Positions 60,302 to 64,000 of a stretch of DNA of 64,000 nt are shown here, one piece after another. Source of the DNA: Villigracilis sp900696595 (GTDB lineage Bacteria > Chloroflexota > Anaerolineae > Anaerolineales > Villigracilaceae); the NCBI GenBank assembly GCA_030263615.1, contig SZPH01000003.1, positions 5,155-69,154 on the forward strand, given 5' to 3'. Numbering within the stretch: the first letter of the stretch is position 1; every line of letters starts with the position of its first letter. Position numbers and translations under genes: made by a program. The notes under the pieces are model-generated. The model saw nothing but the letters and a program-made list of their open reading frames with translations. It did no database searches and had not been told where the DNA came from.

Positions 60302-60334
60302 AAGAGACAGTCCCATTGCATGGGGCTGTCTCTT
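60302..60334. terminator. Terminator between the small protein and amylase genes
   Basis: AAGAGACAG (60302-60310) pairs with CTGTCTCTT (60326-60334), with further pairing of CCC and GGG inside. It has an upstream A-run on the plus strand, so it would terminate best on the minus strand (amylase). Confidence 0.75.
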
Positions 60335-60382
60335 GCGCTTTAAGCCTTGCAACCGGCGTTGCAAGCCCGGATTGCCAGCGGG

Positions 60383-61717
60383 TCACTTCAATGCATAGAC
60401 GGCGTATCCTCTTGCCGGGGCGAAGAATTGACCGCGTCCGTCGGCGGTGGTGGATTGGTCTGCGGGGCGGGAAAGGTCGAATTTGCCCCACCATGCAACG
60501 GGCGCGAAAGAGGCGTTCTTCCATTGGGTGTCCACCCAGGCTCCGCGCCAGTCGTCGCCGCGGTTGTTGAGGACATAGATCAAGCCGCGTTGTTCGCCGA
60601 ATCCGCCGCGCTGCATGATGTAGAGATCGTCGGAAAGATAAAGGGTGGAGGCGGCGCCGCCGGCGTGCTTTTCATGCGCCGAGACGAGGGCGTCAATTCC
60701 GTTGGGAGTATTGCGCAGGGCGAGGTTGTAATTGAAATAATCCTTCCAAAAAATGCAGGGATAGCCTTCATGCGCAAGGATGTAGGAGTAGGCGAGCAGT
60801 TTATCGTTGACGATCGGTCGCCCCTCGTCGCGCAGGTCGTGGTTCTCGACGAAGGTGACGGTGGTTTGCGGCTGCGCCTTCAAAACGGAATCGCCGAGGA
60901 CGAGGGATTTCAAACTGAAGCCGTACGAATCGCATAAGCCTTTGAGCAATTCGCGCAGGGGGAAATCGAAGGCGTCCACCGGGTTGTAATTGGCTTCGTT
61001 CGCCTCATTGACCCAATGCAGGGTGTTGGCGGCGTTGTCCCAATACTCCGCCACGCCGTAGGGTTTGTGATATGCGCCGTTTTTTATGTAGCGGTATTCC
61101 TGAATGGCGGTAACGGTGTTTGCCGCAAAGCCTTTGACAAAGTCGTAGCGGAATCCGTCGAAGCCGACTTCTTCGATCAGCCAGCGCGCAAGTTTGAGCA
61201 GTTCGCCATAGACGTACGGATTGCGGTGCGAGAGGTCGGGCATGTCGCCGAAGGTCATCTCGTCCCATGATTCGTACATGCTGGGGTGAAAACATTCCCA
61301 ATTGCGCGGGAACTTTCCGCTCTTCGGGTTGAAGACCGTCCAACGCGATTGACCCGTGATGGGATTGACCTCCTGCGCGTCCGCCCCAGAGTTGTGGTTC
61401 AAAACCATGTCCGCGATCAGACTCAGCCCGTGCCGGCGCGCGCTTTCAATGAGTTGATCCAACTCTGCGCGCGTTCCAAACCAGGTCGGGACGCCTCCCT
61501 TTTGATCGAACTCGCCGAGGTCGTAGTAGTCGTATGGGTCGTAACCCATCGAAGGTCCGAACAGATTCGCCGCCTTGTGGACGGGCGGAAGCCAAAGGGA
61601 GGTAAACCCAGCCTTTGCCAGCCCGGGTATCTCGCGGGCGATGGTCTTCCACCATTGGAATTCTTTTTTATCTTCGCGGGGGCAGTCCCAGTAGAAGGTT
61701 TGCATCATGACGCCCAT
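60383..61717 (-). CDS. amyA: Cytoplasmic-type alpha-amylase (GH13)
   Basis: 444 residues with no signal peptide. The GH13 regions are in order: VLNHNSGAD, GFDGFRYDF (nucleophile Asp192), GVAEYWD (acid/base Glu224) and FVENHD (Asp294). It hydrolyses alpha-1,4-glucans, probably intracellular maltodextrin or glycogen. AAAGGAG precedes ATG 61717 and overlaps the end of the upstream gene. It is the last gene of a minus-strand group of three. Confidence 0.93.
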   Translation of the reverse strand: MGVMMQTFYWDCPREDKKEFQWWKTIAREIPGLAKAGFTSLWLPPVHKAANLFGPSMGYDPYDYYDLGEFDQKGGVPTWFGTRAELDQLIESARRHGLSLIADMVLNHNSGADAQEVNPITGQSRWTVFNPKSGKFPRNWECFHPSMYESWDEMTFGDMPDLSHRNPYVYGELLKLARWLIEEVGFDGFRYDFVKGFAANTVTAIQEYRYIKNGAYHKPYGVAEYWDNAANTLHWVNEANEANYNPVDAFDFPLRELLKGLCDSYGFSLKSLVLGDSVLKAQPQTTVTFVENHDLRDEGRPIVNDKLLAYSYILAHEGYPCIFWKDYFNYNLALRNTPNGIDALVSAHEKHAGGAASTLYLSDDLYIMQRGGFGEQRGLIYVLNNRGDDWRGAWVDTQWKNASFAPVAWWGKFDLSRPADQSTTADGRGQFFAPARGYAVYALK

Positions 61718-61719
61718 GC

Positions 61720-62085
61720 TTAATTCTCCTTTATCTCAAAGCCCACCGCCAGCGCCGTTCTCGCCCATTCGCTGGGGTCGTTCCCCTCCCACTCGTTGTA
61801 TTTGATTGTCATCTTCATTCGAACTTCGCGCTCGATTGTCTTGTCCTCCAACAAAGCCGCAGTCGCATTGAACGTCTGCCCGGCGATGCGGATTGCGACA
61901 TTTGGGTCTTTAAGCAGATTCTTCACCCAATCCGATTTGTCCATGCCGCCGGACATGAGGTAGAGCGCGCCGTTGTGAACGACGAACCAGATTTCGATCT
62001 CGTGCGGCTTGCCGGTGATTCGTCCGCGCGTGGCGAGATAGCAATATTCTTCGTCGGCGAATTGGGAAAGGTCAACGGGAGTCAT
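61720..62085 (-). CDS. PNPOx/DDN-like flavin- or deazaflavin-dependent split-barrel protein
   Basis: 121 residues: ATRGRITGKPHEIEIWFVVHNGALYLMSGG and DWVKNLLKDPNVAIRIAG are typical of the split-barrel family (F420/FMN-dependent nitroreductase DDN or PNPOx-like). Cofactor and substrate are unproven. The stop lies 2 bp before the amylase start, whose ribosome site is inside this gene, so they are co-transcribed. Confidence 0.85.
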   Translation of the reverse strand: MTPVDLSQFADEEYCYLATRGRITGKPHEIEIWFVVHNGALYLMSGGMDKSDWVKNLLKDPNVAIRIAGQTFNATAALLEDKTIEREVRMKMTIKYNEWEGNDPSEWARTALAVGFEIKEN

Positions 62086-62124
62086 GGTAATTTCCTTCCC
62101 CCTCCGTCCTGCGAATAGAAGGGG

Positions 62125-62700
62125 TTACGCGGCATATTGCCCGAGATATTGAGCGTTGTTTGAGAGGAAATACGTTTGCGCGGGAAGCAGGACGTGTTTC
62201 CTCTGGTAGGTGGCGTAGACGGTTGTGCAAGACAGGCGCGGGAGTCGTTGGATGCGCGCCGAATCGTAAAGCAGGATGGATCGGTTCGTGATCTTCTCGA
62301 TCACCGTCCAATGGTCGTGGTAGCCGTGCAGGCCGAGGATGATGGAGCGCCCTTCTGTGCCGTCGAGGAAGGATTGCATGTGCTTCCAGAACGTCGTCAG
62401 ATCGGGGTTTGGCACGCCGCGAAAGGGAATCTCGACATTGGCGATGCGCTTCTTGCCGACGACCTTGTTCAGGATGACGAGCATCTCCTTGTGGATGATG
62501 CCGTTTATCAGGAACTTGGTCAACAGTCCGCGCCGCGAGAGGTAATGGATCAGGTCGTTGAATAATTTTTGGGCGTTTTCGTCGGAGGAGCGGTTGACGA
62601 TGCGCTCGGCGTTGATGATGCTGTACAAGCCGCACAACGAATCCAAGCCGCCCTGCTGAAAGGGCGGCAGCCCGGATGTCGGCCGGTTGTTTCTGCGCAT
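62125..62700 (-). CDS. Papain-fold cysteine-peptidase-like protein
   Basis: 191 residues with a C39/papain-like triad: Cys23 in GLDSLCGLYSIINAER, His130 in HDHWTVIEK and Asp146 in YDSARI. There is no signal or transporter gene nearby. Possible roles are peptide maturation or host-protein modification, but no substrate is evident. ATG 62700 is preferred over a TTG at 62730. It is 39 bp upstream of the split-barrel gene on the same strand. Confidence 0.75.
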   Translation of the reverse strand: MRRNNRPTSGLPPFQQGGLDSLCGLYSIINAERIVNRSSDENAQKLFNDLIHYLSRRGLLTKFLINGIIHKEMLVILNKVVGKKRIANVEIPFRGVPNPDLTTFWKHMQSFLDGTEGRSIILGLHGYHDHWTVIEKITNRSILLYDSARIQRLPRLSCTTVYATYQRKHVLLPAQTYFLSNNAQYLGQYAA

Positions 62701-62849
62701 GGGCGGGCGTTTCCTTTTTTTGTGGCGCAAGATTTTAACTTGCGCTCCCAGGCGTTTGGGGTGGAAAAGTCACCGTGAAGGTAAAACTCTCTGAAACTCG
62801 ATTCAAGCCGGGGCGGGGGACGAGCCGCGCTTTGGGGCGAAGAAAACGC

Positions 62850-63680
62850 CTAATCTCCGTACATCCGGCGGCGCAGGGCGCGCAGGTTGCGGCGGTGAAG
62901 CGTCTCCGCCAGCCCGCCGAGATACACGCGGCTCTTGCCGCAATCTTCGATGGCGATCTCCTCGAGATATTCCTCCGCGTTTTTTCGTTTGCCGCCCGTT
63001 TTGACGACCTTTTTGATATTGTTCAGGTAATTGACGTTCTCGCGCACGGCGGCTTCGATTTCGCCGCGCAGAATGATGTCGCCGTGACCCTGGATGATGT
63101 TCTCCAGCCCCATCTTTCCGATCTTTTTGATCGAAGCCAGCATGTCGTCCGCGTCGCCGTCCACGATGTAGGGAAGCGACATGAAGGTGTCGCCCGCAAA
63201 CAGCACGCGATCTTCCTCGACCAAAACCGAGATGCCGTCGTCGCTGTGACCGGGCGAAGCGCTGATGATGAGATTTTTCTTGCCGACGCGCAGGGTTATC
63301 TCGCCGGTTTCAAAGGTGATGTGCGGCGGCACGATCTTTACCTGGCGCAGGCCCTGGTTCTGTTTCTGCGCGTTTTCAAGCGAAGAGACGCCGTCTTCTA
63401 TAAGATATTCGCGGCATTTTGCATGGCCGATCACTGTCGCGCCGGGGAAGAAACAATTGCCCCAGCAGTGGTCGGCGTGATAATGCGTATTGATGACGTA
63501 ACGCGCCTGCACGCCCAACTCGCGCTCGATGAACTCGCGCATGGCGAGAGTCTCCTCCGGCAGGGCAAGCGTATCAATCACCACCGCCCACTGTGGACCG
63601 ATGATGACTCCCGCCGTGACCTGCGCGTATACTTCGCTCTGGAACCAAAATACGTTTTCCGAAACTCGTTCGCGGTGCAT
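62850..63680 (-). CDS. Metallo-beta-lactamase-fold hydrolase (second)
   Basis: 276 residues from ATG 63680, which has AAAGGTAAT directly before it. The metal site THYHADH is at 65-71, with later H in SASPGHSDD, D in LFAGDTFM and H in IQGHGD. It belongs to the glyoxalase-II/SoxH-like MBL group. A start at 63761 would add 27 poorly conserved residues. The C-terminal Lys/Arg-rich region (KTGGKRKNAEEYL) is helical. Substrate unknown. Confidence 0.88.
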   Translation of the reverse strand: MHRERVSENVFWFQSEVYAQVTAGVIIGPQWAVVIDTLALPEETLAMREFIERELGVQARYVINTHYHADHCWGNCFFPGATVIGHAKCREYLIEDGVSSLENAQKQNQGLRQVKIVPPHITFETGEITLRVGKKNLIISASPGHSDDGISVLVEEDRVLFAGDTFMSLPYIVDGDADDMLASIKKIGKMGLENIIQGHGDIILRGEIEAAVRENVNYLNNIKKVVKTGGKRKNAEEYLEEIAIEDCGKSRVYLGGLAETLHRRNLRALRRRMYGD

Positions 63681-63761
63681 ATTACCTTTCAACCAGCCCC
63701 CCGATATTTCCCGATGTTGCGAATGGAGGGCGGGGTAAATTTTTTCGTTTGTTAATAGCAC

Positions 63762-64000
63762 ACATTCCTGAAATTTTCAAGATGTTTAGACAAATTTTCG
63801 GCGATATCCTCCCTGCGCCAGTACGAAGCGCGCGGTTTGTCTCAGGATTGGGATGGGCGCCCTTATTGCGTAAAGCGAGCCTGTAAGATGTTTCCCTTTA
63901 GAGACCGTTTCTTAAGTACACGGATTTGACGGATTGCGCGGACTGGCGCGGATTTAATAACTCACCTTACGCAAGGCGGCATTTGGTTAGGAAATGCGCT
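63762..64000. other. Window end without a supported gene
   Basis: No coding frame of interest. 63915-63955 contains text of the ACACGGATTTGACGGATTG type, matching the degenerate repeat style at 19500-19620 and 48545-48590. Confidence 0.5.

Overview
The window looks like a chromosomal segment of an uncultured or little-studied Chloroflexota bacterium, most likely of the Anaerolineae. This is an inference from gene content: Opp/Dpp-type peptide transporters, a geranylgeranyl-reductase-like flavoprotein, AmmA, a PPi-type phosphofructokinase, Thr/Pro-rich lipoprotein linkers, moderately high GC, and arrays of 7-bp tandem repeats. There is no rRNA operon, phage, CRISPR array or transposase gene. 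Two tRNA genes (Gln-UUG, Pro-UGG) and one SAM-I riboswitch are present.

Layout. 1-1391 (minus): 5' part of a UvrD/PcrA helicase interrupted by an intein that runs off the window. 1518-1910: mscL. 2089-12897: a long operon dppD-dppF-SBP-dppB-dppC-cytochrome c-dppA-hydrolase/NlpC fusion-epimerase, resembling the Bacillus dpp/ykf murein-peptide operon. 13116-19364: a second peptide operon, SBP-B-C-D-F, whose substrate-binding protein is circularly permuted. A sister SBP in normal order follows at 19718. 21744-25791: response regulator, tRNA-Gln, glmU, cdd, recO. 25839-31219 (mostly minus): GG-reductase-like flavoprotein, MFS exporter with ArsR-type regulator, AmmA, flavin reductase. 31386-33702: C39-like peptidase and an FGE-like lipoprotein. 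33928-35465: promoter, SAM-I riboswitch and metK. 35714-42584: LysM protein, rnhB, glycosyltransferase, NERD-like protein, tRNA-Pro, esterase, galE and others. 42681-50130: a NirS-like dihaem lipoprotein facing a copper island (csoR, cupredoxin, copZ, copA, TauE/SafE-cupredoxin fusion, second HMA protein). 50287-53900: DUF2203, rarD, epimerase, pfp. 54440-57398: three-gene ABC-2 exporter. 57559-63680: NDH-2, CPBP protease, small proteins, alpha-amylase, PNPOx-like protein, cysteine-peptidase-like protein, MBL hydrolase.

How it works together. The first 19 kb is devoted to taking up peptides and breaking down murein-type peptides: import, D-aminopeptidase, gamma-D-Glu endopeptidase and Ala-Glu epimerase. 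The 42.6-50.1 kb block handles copper and possibly nitrogen oxides. A CRP-like palindrome and a CsoR-like operator sit in its central divergent promoter.

The most unusual signals are the circularly permuted binding protein with its non-permuted sister nearby, the intein in the helicase Q-motif region, heptamer repeats inserted in frame three times in CopA, an octamer repeat inside the SAM riboswitch, and repeat arrays that begin exactly at stop codons.
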